From Chitinophagales bacterium (GTDB lineage Bacteria; Bacteroidota; Bacteroidia; Chitinophagales; Chitinophagaceae): a stretch of 43,871 nucleotides of DNA. Shown here piece by piece: positions 34,002 to 42,510 of the stretch. Each line of letters begins with the position of its first letter. Within the stretch, counting starts at the first letter, position 1. A model generated the notes under the pieces. That model saw only the letters and a program-made list of their open reading frames with translations. It did not search any database and had not been told where the DNA came from. The DNA is taken from NCBI GenBank assembly GCA_015655125.1, contig JAATFP010000023.1, positions 1 through 43,871 on the forward strand, read 5' to 3'. The translations under genes were made by a program, and so were the position numbers.

Positions 34002-37000
34002 ATGAAACTGCTCAAAAAACTACCACTGCTGATCGCATTACTGCTCACGGCGTCTGTGCTGTACGCCCAGGAAACCACCTCGGAAATCCAGGGTACAATC
34101 ACCGATGGCACCAATCCCGTGGCCAATGCAACCGTAGTTGCCATCCACATTCCCACCGGTACAAAGTACAGCACCACCAGCCGTAAAGATGGCCGGTACA
34201 ACTTTCCCAACCTTAAGATCGGCGGACCTTACACGGTAACCACCACGTCTGTAGGTTTTAAGGAAGACAAACAGGAAAATATCACGTTGCTGCTCGGGCA
34301 GGAATTTAAAGCCGATTTCAAACTTGTACAAAGTTCTACCACACTCACAGAAGTGACCGTTGCGGCCAACAGGCAAAATAAAGTATTTAACAACAACCGC
34401 ACCGGCAGCCAGGAAACGATCAACCGCAACCAGATCGAGCGTCTGCCGACCATCAACCGTTCACTGCAGGATTTTACCAAACTGGAACCAACGGCCAATG
34501 GTCTTAACATTGGCGGTCGTAGCAGCCAATACAACAACATCACGGTGGACGGTGCAAACTTCAACAACTCCTTCGGTTTGTCGGGCACCTTAGGCGGGCA
34601 AACAGGTTCTGAACCGATCAGCCTGGAAGCGGTTGAACAGATACAGGTGAGTGTAGCGCCCTATGATGTTACGCAGGGCGGTTTTTCCGGCGCAGGCGTA
34701 AACACGGTTACAAAAAGTGGTACCAACGAATTCAGGGGATCGATTTACACCATGCTCAAGGGTCCGGGCACACAGGGTTACAAAGTAAATACAGCTGAAA
34801 TCACCAAAACCGATTTCAATTTCAACACGAGAGGTTTTACGGTAGGTGGACCAATTATCAAAAACAAATTGTTCTTCTTTTTGAGTGGTGAACAAGTGCG
34901 CCAGGAAGCGCCCGCTACAAGTGTGATCGCGTCTGACGCCAGTCATGCACCGGGCGGAAATGTTGCCCAGGCAAATGCAGATACCTTAAATGCGCTGCGC
35001 AATTTTCTGATATCAAAATACAACTATGATCCGGGCGCTTACCAGGGTTATAATTTTGAAACAAAGAGCGACAAGATCACCGCAAAGCTCGATTGGAACA
35101 TCAATGCAAATAACACGCTGACGCTGAAATACAATTACCTCAAATCTTCTGCTGACCAGTTTGCCAGCACCAGTCGCACGGGTAACGGACAGGTGACCGG
35201 CGGCCAGCCAGGAACGGTTTCCCTTCCGTTCTTCGGAAGTGGTTATGTGATCAACAACAACTTCAACATTTTCATTGCAGAATTGAATACGCGTTTCAAA
35301 AATGGGTCTTCCAATAAATTACAGGTCGGCTATACCGCTTTGCGCGATTTCAGATCACCGCATTCCAGCAGCGCATCCTTTCCATTGGTTGATATTCTTA
35401 ATGGTTCGGGAACAACCTATACCACTTTTGGCTATGAAATGTATACCTACAACAACCTGTTGAACACCGACGTGTTCCAGTTTTCCGACATCTTCAAAAT
35501 TTATAAAGGGAAACATGAGATCACGGTAGGTACGCAGGATTATTATCGTAAATATAAGAATGCATTTGCACCAGGTTACAATGGCGTTTATCAATTCAAC
35601 TCCCTTACTGATTTTTACAACAGCGCCAATAACGGTACCGCAAACGCAAGAAATTATTACCTCCAATATTCCGCTTTGCCTGATGGTGCATTTCCTTTTG
35701 CCTACGCAGGTTCTACAGAGTTGGGCCTGTTTGCGCAGGATAAATTCCGCGTAACAAAAAACTTTACGCTCACTTACGGTCTGCGCGCAGATCTTACTAT
35801 CTACAACCAGGATTTTACTGACAATCCTTATTTTGATTCGCTGGTATTTAAAGATGGAAGTTATAATATTGGCAAGGCTCCTAAAACAACTCCTTTGATC
35901 TCACCAAGAGTTGGTTTCAACTGGGATGTGAAAGGCGACAGAAGCCTGCAGCTAAGAGGTGGTGCCGGCGTGTTTGCGGGCCCGCCGCCATTCGTATGGA
36001 TCAGCAACCAGGCAAGCAACAACGGTATCCAGTTCGGATCTTTTACGAGAAACAACGTAGCATTCAATGCAGACCCTGCTGCTTATATTCCCGCCAATGG
36101 TGCCCCCAATGCATCTTACAGCACCGCATTAACAGATCGCGATTTCAAATATCCTCAGGTGTTGAAAGCGAGCGTGGCTGTTGATAAAAAACTAAAAGGT
36201 GATTACATTGTTACTTTGGAAGGAACCTATTCAAAAGATATTCACGCAGTGTATTATCAAAATATCAACCTCAATGAAACAAACGCGTTTGCTTTGGGCG
36301 GTGCCGATAACAGGTTGCGTTATCTTACATCTACAGCCAATTCAAACAAATATTATTTCGCAGGAACTTCCTTGTCAAATCCTAACATCGGTAATGCCAT
36401 TTTGATGAGCAACACCAACAAAGGTTATTCTTACACGATCACCGGTAGAATTCAGAAGTCTTACAAAAATCTCTTTGCAAGTGTGGCCTACACTTATGGC
36501 CAGGCGAAGAACACGGCAGAATTCGGCAGCACGGCGTCTTCTTTGTGGAGCGCAAGGGCGGTATCCGGCGACCCCAACAACGACAATCTCGCCAATGCAG
36601 CCTACTATCAACCAAACCGCGTAGTAGCTTATGCTTCATACAAGATCAATACCGGCAAATATGCTTCTACCTCTGTTGGCCTTGTATTTGAGGCTGCGCA
36701 ATCAGGGGTGTCTTCTTATGTATATAATGGTGATCTGAATGGCGATGGCAACACGGGCAACGACCTTATTTATGTTCCAAGAGATGCGAGTGAGATCAAT
36801 CTCGTTCGTGTAAATTCCGGTGGTCTTGGTACCGGCACAACAGGCGTTACTGATACAAGAAGCGGAACGCTCGGATTAGGTGCAGCAGCAAATCCGAATT
36901 CATCGCAGATCTGGAACCAGTTGAATAACTTCATCAACCAGGATCATTATCTTTCACAACATCGCGGTGAATATACCAAAGCAAATGCAGTGGTGGCACC

Positions 37001-37319
37001 CATCTTCAAACGGCTGGATCTGAACATTACCGAAGACGTTTCTGTAAAAACCGGCAAAACGAGAAATACGCTTCGCCTTTCTTTGGATGTGATCAACGTT
37101 GGTAATTTCTTCAATAAATACTGGGGCGTGTATAAAACACCAACCCTCAGCAATTTCCTGAAGTATGAAGGTTTGGGTGCAGATGGTAAAACGCCTAGTT
37201 TCTCTATGCCTTACCTCGATGCAAACAACCAGGTGCCATTGGTAAACAGTTTTAAGGACAATACGAATATCATTTCCCGTTGGCAGATGCAGTTTGGAAT
37301 ACGTTACCTCTTTAATTAG
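34002..37319 (+). CDS. TonB-dependent receptor with carboxypeptidase-like N-terminal domain (Oar-like)
   Basis: Outer membrane protein of 1105 residues. Signal peptide 1-22 (SVLYA|Q); carboxypeptidase regulatory-like domain about 27-112 (SEIQGTITDGTNPVANATVV); plug about 120-260 (NGLNIGGRSSQYNNITVDGA, VEQIQVSVAPYDVTQGGFSG, VNTVTKSGTNEFRGS); barrel to the end (WQMQFGIRYLFN). It resembles Oar of Myxococcus and the Bacteroidetes receptors that stand without a SusD partner; no SusD-like lipoprotein is adjacent. Such receptors can import substrates or help export signal peptides or protease products. The gene ends at a UUCG-loop terminator, so it is a single unit. Confidence 0.93.
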   Translation: MKLLKKLPLLIALLLTASVLYAQETTSEIQGTITDGTNPVANATVVAIHIPTGTKYSTTSRKDGRYNFPNLKIGGPYTVTTTSVGFKEDKQENITLLLGQEFKADFKLVQSSTTLTEVTVAANRQNKVFNNNRTGSQETINRNQIERLPTINRSLQDFTKLEPTANGLNIGGRSSQYNNITVDGANFNNSFGLSGTLGGQTGSEPISLEAVEQIQVSVAPYDVTQGGFSGAGVNTVTKSGTNEFRGSIYTMLKGPGTQGYKVNTAEITKTDFNFNTRGFTVGGPIIKNKLFFFLSGEQVRQEAPATSVIASDASHAPGGNVAQANADTLNALRNFLISKYNYDPGAYQGYNFETKSDKITAKLDWNINANNTLTLKYNYLKSSADQFASTSRTGNGQVTGGQPGTVSLPFFGSGYVINNNFNIFIAELNTRFKNGSSNKLQVGYTALRDFRSPHSSSASFPLVDILNGSGTTYTTFGYEMYTYNNLLNTDVFQFSDIFKIYKGKHEITVGTQDYYRKYKNAFAPGYNGVYQFNSLTDFYNSANNGTANARNYYLQYSALPDGAFPFAYAGSTELGLFAQDKFRVTKNFTLTYGLRADLTIYNQDFTDNPYFDSLVFKDGSYNIGKAPKTTPLISPRVGFNWDVKGDRSLQLRGGAGVFAGPPPFVWISNQASNNGIQFGSFTRNNVAFNADPAAYIPANGAPNASYSTALTDRDFKYPQVLKASVAVDKKLKGDYIVTLEGTYSKDIHAVYYQNINLNETNAFALGGADNRLRYLTSTANSNKYYFAGTSLSNPNIGNAILMSNTNKGYSYTITGRIQKSYKNLFASVAYTYGQAKNTAEFGSTASSLWSARAVSGDPNNDNLANAAYYQPNRVVAYASYKINTGKYASTSVGLVFEAAQSGVSSYVYNGDLNGDGNTGNDLIYVPRDASEINLVRVNSGGLGTGTTGVTDTRSGTLGLGAAANPNSSQIWNQLNNFINQDHYLSQHRGEYTKANAVVAPIFKRLDLNITEDVSVKTGKTRNTLRLSLDVINVGNFFNKYWGVYKTPTLSNFLKYEGLGADGKTPSFSMPYLDANNQVPLVNSFKDNTNIISRWQMQFGIRYLFN

Positions 37320-37364
37320 TTTAGTGATCAGAGTGCAGAGGTTAGGTTCTGCAATCCAATCAGG

Positions 37365-37391
37365 AACGCGTCTTCGGACGCGTTTTTTTGG
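37365..37391 (+). terminator. UUCG-tetraloop terminator of the large receptor gene
   Basis: AACGCGTC (37365-37372) and GACGCGTT (37377-37384) form a perfect stem around TTCG, followed by a T run. Confidence 0.95.
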
Positions 37392-37415
37392 AACTTATCC
37401 TTTGGCGCGTTCCTG

Positions 37416-37444
37416 CAAAAATGCCTCCCGAAAACGGAAGGCAT
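37416..37444 (-). terminator. Terminator of the first WXXGXW gene
   Basis: ATGCCTCCCG (37421-37430) pairs with CGGAAGGCAT (37435-37444) with one mismatch around AAAA; on the reverse strand TTTTTG follows. It lies about 90 bases past the stop codon. Confidence 0.8.
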
Positions 37445-37534
37445 CAACTTATAAACTCAAACAATAACTGCTGTAATTACATAACCATAGATGTGTGTGC
37501 GTCGCTAACCTTTAATCAATACAAACTAAACAGG

Positions 37535-37831
37535 TTACTTCCAATGACCGGGAACCCATATCCAGCCGCGTCTGCGGTGTGCCCAATGTCCATCAACCCA
37601 GGCACTGCGGCCTGCAGGTGGTGCTATCCAGTAACCGCCGCGGTAAACATAGGTGCTTCCTTGCGGCGCCCAATCCTCCGTCACCCATACATGACGCGGT
37701 GAAGGTGCAGTTGTTCGTACAACTGTGGTATGCGTTGGTCTTACTCGTACAATGATCTGTGCATCTGCTATCGTTGCTATGCCGATAAATATTACAGCCA
37801 ACATCATTAATCTGATTGTAATCTTTTTCAT
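37535..37831 (-). CDS. Small exported WXXGXW-repeat protein
   Basis: Exported protein of 98 residues with a signal peptide (ending ATIADA|Q). The mature part has tryptophan/tyrosine-rich repeats of the YXWGXW/WXXGXW type: GSTYVYRGGYW, AWVDGHW and WIWVPGHW. Proteins with this repeat (BcpO-related) are widespread, small, envelope-located and of unknown function; they may bind water-insoluble surfaces or polysaccharide, but that is guesswork. It lies 121 bases behind a second protein of the same type on the same strand, so this is a tandem pair. It ends in a terminator at 37416-37444. Confidence 0.8.
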   Translation of the reverse strand: MKKITIRLMMLAVIFIGIATIADAQIIVRVRPTHTTVVRTTAPSPRHVWVTEDWAPQGSTYVYRGGYWIAPPAGRSAWVDGHWAHRRRGWIWVPGHWK

Positions 37832-37877
37832 TTGATTCGATTTAATTATTCTTTAAGAAATTCATTTTATTTAAAAA

Positions 37878-37927
37878 TCTGTCAGTATAAGGTTGCAGAG
37901 GGCCATCGACAAGTTGAGGCTGACAGA
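37878..37927 (-). terminator. Long-loop terminator between the two WXXGXW genes
   Basis: TCTGTCAG (37878-37885) is the reverse complement of CTGACAGA (37920-37927). On the reverse strand the stem is followed by TTTTTAAA. The 34-base loop makes it a weaker candidate. Confidence 0.5.
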
Positions 37928-37952
37928 AAATTCTTAGTTCTTAATTAACAAC

Positions 37953-38240
37953 TTACCACCTTCCCGGCACCCACACATATCCTCTTCTTGTATTTTCCCA
38001 GTATCCCTGGCGGTAAACCCTGCTCTTTCGTGGTGGTGCCCAATACCCTTGCCTGTATACATAACTACGGCCACTTTTAATGTATCCGGGTTCGATCCAA
38101 ACGTAATTTGCCCTTGGTGGTACCGGCCTTACATAAACCGGAACCGGCGGCCTTTCCCTCACTACTACTGCCGAAGGTCCGCAAGATGAAATAACAATCG
38201 CCAGGAACAATATGGATAAGATTGAAATTATTTTTTTCAT
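37953..38240 (-). CDS. Small WXXGXW-repeat lipoprotein
   Basis: Lipoprotein of 95 residues from the ATG at 38240; the frame extends upstream without a better start. Signal with lipobox ISSC (Cys20). A proline-rich stretch (RERPPVPVYVRPVPPRANY) leads into repeats YVWIEPGY, SYVYRQGYWAPP, RVYRQGYWEN and a final YVWVPGRW. It is related to the protein at 37535-37831 but lipid-anchored, so the tandem pair could place the same kind of domain in two locations, one free and one anchored. Function unknown. Confidence 0.8.
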   Translation of the reverse strand: MKKIISILSILFLAIVISSCGPSAVVVRERPPVPVYVRPVPPRANYVWIEPGYIKSGRSYVYRQGYWAPPRKSRVYRQGYWENTRRGYVWVPGRW

Positions 38241-38406
38241 GATCTGTATTTTAGGCCCGTTGGATGGAAAATTTGCCAAAAAGTTTAATGACGTAAAAGC
38301 AATTTCCTGTCAGCCTTAAAAATTGAGAAAGGATAATGGCCAAATCAGGATTCGGTTTACCTTCGCTCGCCGTATATGTGAATTGGCAGTATTAAAATTT
38401 AACAAG

Positions 38407-38508
38407 ATGAGATTAATTGCGGGTGACGGATCCTTGATTGTTAACGGAGATTTTAGCGAATCTTTTACCGCCGAGAAAAGAGCGGCGGCCTTGATGCTCA
38501 TAAAATAA
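38407..38508 (+). CDS. Possible 33-residue microprotein
   Basis: ATG to TAA, 33 codons, preceded by an A/T-rich stretch typical of Bacteroidetes starts. The product begins MRLIAGDGSLIVNGDFSES and ends RAAALMLIK, a plausible soluble beta-plus-helix composition. A frame of 61 codons on the opposite strand overlaps it, so coding is not certain on either strand. I do not recognise a family. Confidence 0.3.
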   Translation: MRLIAGDGSLIVNGDFSESFTAEKRAAALMLIK

Positions 38509-38589
38509 CTCTTCGTATAACTTTATGGTGGTATTGACGACAATAAAATTTTCAACAAACCCGGTCGCAGACTTGCTATCTTTACATAA

Positions 38590-38616
38590 CGCAAGAGTTG
38601 CTTTGGAACTCTTGCG
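38590..38616 (+). other. Ten-base perfect hairpin of unknown role
   Basis: CGCAAGAGTT (38590-38599) and AACTCTTGCG (38607-38616) enclose GCTTTGG. There is no T run on either side, so it is not a normal terminator. A TATCTTTA box just upstream (38577-38584) resembles a -7 element, so the stem could open a small transcript or be an operator. Confidence 0.4.
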
Positions 38617-38976
38617 CCGGAAGGGGTAAATCAAGCTGAAACATAAACTATACCTCCCGCGTTTAAGAAATTAAAATTATGGTTCAAGCGTACATCTGAA
38701 ACTCGGTGTTCTTTTATTTTTGATGCAACCAGTATGGCTTATTCTCGTCTAAGTGTATGAATAAGTTGATGCATTCTATCTTGAAGTCCTGCTGATATAA
38801 CCTGTTCTGGCCATTACCGGGAATAAAACCGGGAGGCTTCCTAACCCTTGCATGAAACGATTATTGTTTAACTAACCCTAAAATTGGTAACAAATTATAC
38901 GAAACTCGGCCAGTATTAAAATCAATTTAAGTAAAGCCGTGCCGGTTTTCACAATTATGGCTACCATCCTTATTGA

Positions 38977-40656
38977 ATGAGATATAAGTTTATAGTAAGA
39001 GCATTCTTTATGCTCCTTTTTATTTTGATTGGGGGAACCGCATTTAATCCATCTCATGCCCAGGAAATGGGCAGTAAAGCCAACTTTAATAGTTCCTTTT
39101 ATTATATCGCAACCACACTTTCGGCAAAGAATATCGATTCGGCAATAGCAGCTGCAAAATCATTGCAACAAGCTTCGCAGAACGATCTTCAACAGGTAAG
39201 AAGCCTGATGTTACTGGCTACTTTATCCGAACGAACCGGAGATCATAGCAACGCCCTGGCATTTGCCGTTCGGGGTGAACAACTAGCAGAAAAGATCAAC
39301 AACAAGGAATGGATGATCCGGATTTCAGGATTTTTGTCTTCCACTTTTAGAGAACTGGGGCTAATTACCGAAGGCCGGAAATATCTGGAGGTAGCAGAAG
39401 CAGCCGCCAATGGTCATATTAACCCACTGATCAAGGTCTTTATTAGTCAGGAAAAGGCATATTATAAAATAGCACAGGAACATTACCGCGAAGCACTATC
39501 CGATGTATATAGCGCCATGTACCTGGCGGAAAAAACTCCGTCACAGAAAGGCAGCAATATTATTTTGGCTACCTGTCATCAGATGGCAGGTGAATGCTAT
39601 ATTGAACTGGACAGTTTACAACAGGCTGGTATTTACCTGGAGAAATCTTTAAAAGCGCTGGCAGGAGAAGAAAGCGAATTAAAAGGATATATTTATCAAA
39701 ACCTTGGTGAGCTCTCAATAAAGCAACACAATTGGGCTGATGCAAAAAAATACCTGGAAACTGCATTATCCTATACTGCCTCATCCGGAAATTTTAACCT
39801 GAAGTTGAATACGTACAAAAAGCTGCATGAATATTATGCTGCTATCGGGGATGCAGAAAATGCTTTAAAATTTCAGGTGAACTATACAAAATTAGTGGAA
39901 GAGCAATCCGCCCTGTCAACGAAGGTTTTTAATGAGCTTCTGCTAAAGCTGGACAATGAACTGGACAAAAAAAACGTTAAGAACTACTTCCTGTACTTTG
40001 TCTGTATTTTCCTGCTTACAATAATTGCATTTTCTGTTACGTTGCTGATCCGTGTCCGTAAAAAGGAACGAAAAAAATACCTGGCTTATATTGCTACACT
40101 TGAGAAGCAGCAGCTGATTGAACCGGAAACCGAAAATACTGGTAATACTTTCCCTGCCGACGGTACGCTCTCAGGCCTCGCAACAGGCATAATTCTTCCC
40201 ACTAACCCATCCGCCAACGGGGAAGAAAATGAAATTAACGACGGCAATACCCCACCGCTTGAAACCGGGAAGAGGGAAAAAATGATTATCCCTAAAGAAA
40301 CCGAAAAGCGGATTTTAAGAGATTTAGCCGAACAGGAGGGAAGCGGGTTTTATTTAAAAAATGATATAAGCCTGTCCTACCTGTCGGTAACCTTAAAAAC
40401 CAACTCAAAATACCTGTCGGCCATTATTAATAAACATAAAGGAAAGGACTTTAATAATTATATCAATGAGTTAAGAATAAATTATATTATAAAAAAATTG
40501 AGATTCAATCGCAGCTATTGGTCGTATAAAATAGCTTATCTATCCGAAGAATCCGGATTTTCCTCCCACAGTAAGTTTACTGCCGCTTTCAAAAATGTTA
40601 CCGGAATTTCCCCTTCCACCTTTATTGCCAAACTTAAAAAAGACGCCCCCCAATAA
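38977..40656 (+). CDS. Membrane-bound TPR sensor with cytoplasmic AraC-type DNA-binding domain
   Basis: One-piece transmembrane regulator of 559 residues: signal or anchor (1-29), periplasmic TPR helices (about 35-330, TLSERTGDHSNALAFAVRG, QNLGELSIKQHNWADAKKYL), a single transmembrane helix (337-358), a basic stop (RVRKKERKK), a loose linker (about 380-440) and an AraC-type domain (about 445-553). Its two helix-turn-helix parts read DISLSYLSVTLKTNSKYLSA and YKIAYLSEESGFSSHSKF. It probably senses an envelope signal and controls nearby genes; the glycine-rich gene downstream and the direct repeats upstream are natural candidates. It differs from hybrid two-component proteins in having no kinase or receiver. 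The ATG overlaps the stop of a seven-codon frame. Confidence 0.88.
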   Translation: MRYKFIVRAFFMLLFILIGGTAFNPSHAQEMGSKANFNSSFYYIATTLSAKNIDSAIAAAKSLQQASQNDLQQVRSLMLLATLSERTGDHSNALAFAVRGEQLAEKINNKEWMIRISGFLSSTFRELGLITEGRKYLEVAEAAANGHINPLIKVFISQEKAYYKIAQEHYREALSDVYSAMYLAEKTPSQKGSNIILATCHQMAGECYIELDSLQQAGIYLEKSLKALAGEESELKGYIYQNLGELSIKQHNWADAKKYLETALSYTASSGNFNLKLNTYKKLHEYYAAIGDAENALKFQVNYTKLVEEQSALSTKVFNELLLKLDNELDKKNVKNYFLYFVCIFLLTIIAFSVTLLIRVRKKERKKYLAYIATLEKQQLIEPETENTGNTFPADGTLSGLATGIILPTNPSANGEENEINDGNTPPLETGKREKMIIPKETEKRILRDLAEQEGSGFYLKNDISLSYLSVTLKTNSKYLSAIINKHKGKDFNNYINELRINYIIKKLRFNRSYWSYKIAYLSEESGFSSHSKFTAAFKNVTGISPSTFIAKLKKDAPQ

Positions 40657-40663
40657 TTTAAGG

Positions 40664-40683
40664 AACGCAGGTATGCGTTTTTA
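40664..40683 (+). terminator. Terminator of the TPR/AraC regulator gene
   Basis: AACGCA (40664-40669) pairs with TGCGTT (40674-40679) around GGTA, followed by TTT. Confidence 0.65.
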
Positions 40684-40893
40684 AACTTTTTTTTCCAACA
40701 AAAGTGTATAACGATATCATCATATTCATCTCTTTCTCTATACTATATAAATATAAATTAAAAATAAACTATTTACAATATTCTGATTATCAAATAATTA
40801 AATAAACACCTTCTTCCTTTTCGGGAAAAGGGAGAGAGAACTATTTTTTCATCTTTCGGGGTTAGCCTTTTTTTGCCGAAAACCAACCGACAC

Positions 40894-42423
40894 ATGAAAA
40901 AACGCTACACCTTCACTGGATGCCAACAAGAAACAATAACAGAAAAGAATATTGCTTCCTTTACAAAAAGGATATTGCTGCTGTTTTTTATTTTTTTTAC
41001 CTGTCAATTTAGCTATGCCCAGTTTAGTTGTACAGGTTTCAATACCACTAATATTTCCTACACAGGGGCTATCCAGACGTTTACGGTGCCTGCCGGTGTT
41101 TCAGAGTTAAGGATCAGCCTTACGGGTGCCAGTGGTGGCCAGGCTTCCGCAGCCACTAACCTTGCAGGTGGAGGCGCCACTGTATACGCCTATGTAAGTG
41201 TGGTACCCGGAGATGTTTTCCGGGTGCTGATGGGACAGAAAGGAACAAACGGCACATATGAAGCAGGTGGCGGCGGTTCCAGTGCGGTATATAAAAACGG
41301 GGTGCTTATCATGGTTGCCGGTGCTGGTGGTGGTGTAGACAATACAGGGGATGGTGGGAATGGATTGGCCGCCATTAACGGGGGTGACGGCGCAAATGAT
41401 GCCGATGCAGGAAGCACAGGCGGTTGCGTTTCGTCTGTGGATAATGGCAAAGGCGGCATCGGAGGCAATGGTGGCAATCATGGCGAATTTGCCGCGAACT
41501 GTCCTCATGGCGGCGGTGGAGGTGGTGGATTGAACTCAGCAGGCCAAGGCAATGGAAACCTCAATGCCGGTCAACCTGGCGGACGTGGAAACATCAATGG
41601 TGCTGCCGGGGGAATGGGTTCGTTGGATGACGCCGTGGGAATAAACGGTGGCTGGGGTTGGTCAGGCGGTGGTGGAGCGGATGACAGGGAAAGCGGCGGC
41701 GGAGCCGGATATTCCGGTGGTGGTGGTGGCCCCGAATCAAAAAACCCGGGCGGTGGCGGATCTTTTGTAGCAGCAATTGGTACAAACGGAATTACGGCCT
41801 CAGGAAAAAGTAGCGGTACCGGTACTACAACCGGATACAACGGGTCTGGCATAGTTTGCAGCCCCTCTTTAATAACGCTTCCGGTAATATTGGAAAGCTT
41901 TACAGCCGAAAAGACAGTAGAGGGAGCATTATTAAAATGGGCCGTTTCCGGTGAGATCAATATAGCCTATTATGAAGTACAAAAAAGCACAGACGGAGTT
42001 CATTTTAGCACCATCACGGTGATAGCCGCCTCCGGCAACAGTAGTACTCCACTGCATTATAGTTTTACAGACGTTGCATTGGTCAACACAAGTAAAGTCT
42101 TTTATCGTTTGAAAATGACAGATGCGGATGCAAGGGCCACATATTCCGCAACCCGCTACCTAGATATCATACAAGAAAATGCTTCCCTAACTACTTACCC
42201 AAATCCGGTAAAAGAAAGAATAAGTATTGTTCTTCCACAAAGCTGGAAGGAAGGAAACAATCTTATTCTCTTTGTAAATGCTACGGGCCAGGTCGTAATG
42301 AAAAAAACAACAACCAGCCTCCAGAGCGATTTTAAAGTAGATATGCTTTCTTCCGGGGTATATCTGATAAAAGTAATTAACAGCAAAACAAATCAACAGC
42401 TTTCCGCAAAATTTATTAAATAG
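40894..42423 (+). CDS. Secreted glycine-rich (ALK/LTK-type) protein with type IX sorting tail
   Basis: Secreted protein of 509 residues. The signal peptide is long (about 42 residues, with a 25-residue polar start before LLLFFIFFTCQFSYA|Q). Residues about 45-325 form a glycine-rich domain: an opening YTGAIQTFTVPAGVSELRI, then VYAYVSVVPGDVFRVLMGQKG, GGGGSSAVYKNG and many runs of four to seven glycines. This matches the glycine-rich domain first known from ALK/LTK receptors, which folds as bundles of polyglycine II helices. FN3-like (about 330-425, ILESFTAEKTVEGALLKW) and a type A sorting tail (430-509, TYPNPVKERISI, GVYLIKVINSK, LSAKFIK) follow. The ATG at 40894 is chosen over an upstream TTG. 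It directly follows the membrane regulator gene. Confidence 0.88.
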   Translation: MKKRYTFTGCQQETITEKNIASFTKRILLLFFIFFTCQFSYAQFSCTGFNTTNISYTGAIQTFTVPAGVSELRISLTGASGGQASAATNLAGGGATVYAYVSVVPGDVFRVLMGQKGTNGTYEAGGGGSSAVYKNGVLIMVAGAGGGVDNTGDGGNGLAAINGGDGANDADAGSTGGCVSSVDNGKGGIGGNGGNHGEFAANCPHGGGGGGGLNSAGQGNGNLNAGQPGGRGNINGAAGGMGSLDDAVGINGGWGWSGGGGADDRESGGGAGYSGGGGGPESKNPGGGGSFVAAIGTNGITASGKSSGTGTTTGYNGSGIVCSPSLITLPVILESFTAEKTVEGALLKWAVSGEINIAYYEVQKSTDGVHFSTITVIAASGNSSTPLHYSFTDVALVNTSKVFYRLKMTDADARATYSATRYLDIIQENASLTTYPNPVKERISIVLPQSWKEGNNLILFVNATGQVVMKKTTTSLQSDFKVDMLSSGVYLIKVINSKTNQQLSAKFIK

Positions 42424-42478
42424 CGGCGGTCGTTGTTTTCTTCCATAGTAGTATTCTTCATATCAATACTAAGTAGGC

Positions 42479-42510
42479 AATCCGGGCTATTTTTATAGCC
42501 TGGATTTTTA
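42479..42510 (+). terminator. Terminator of the glycine-rich protein gene
   Basis: AATCCGGGCTAT (42479-42490) pairs with ATAGCCTGGATT (42495-42506), one G-U pair, around TTTT, followed by TTTA. It lies 56 bases past the stop codon. Confidence 0.92.

Larger units (their letters stand above)
38241..38976. other. 736-base gap with small elements and no recognised gene
   Basis: Between the WXXGXW pair and the membrane regulator gene I see a possible 33-codon gene (38407-38508), a strong hairpin (38590-38616), two pairs of direct repeats (CAGTATTAAAAT at 38387-38398 and 38911-38922; GAAACTCGG at 38698-38706 and 38901-38909) and a seven-codon frame (38957-38980, MATILIE) whose TGA overlaps the regulator start codon as ATGA. 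No known RNA family is recognised. Confidence 0.5.

Noticed and set aside
34002..37319. SusC/SusD polysaccharide utilisation locus
   Set aside because: No SusD-like lipoprotein or glycoside hydrolase is present beside either TonB-dependent receptor.
41107..41960. Proline-rich reverse-strand frames
   Set aside because: They are the mirror image of the glycine codons of the glycine-rich protein gene.
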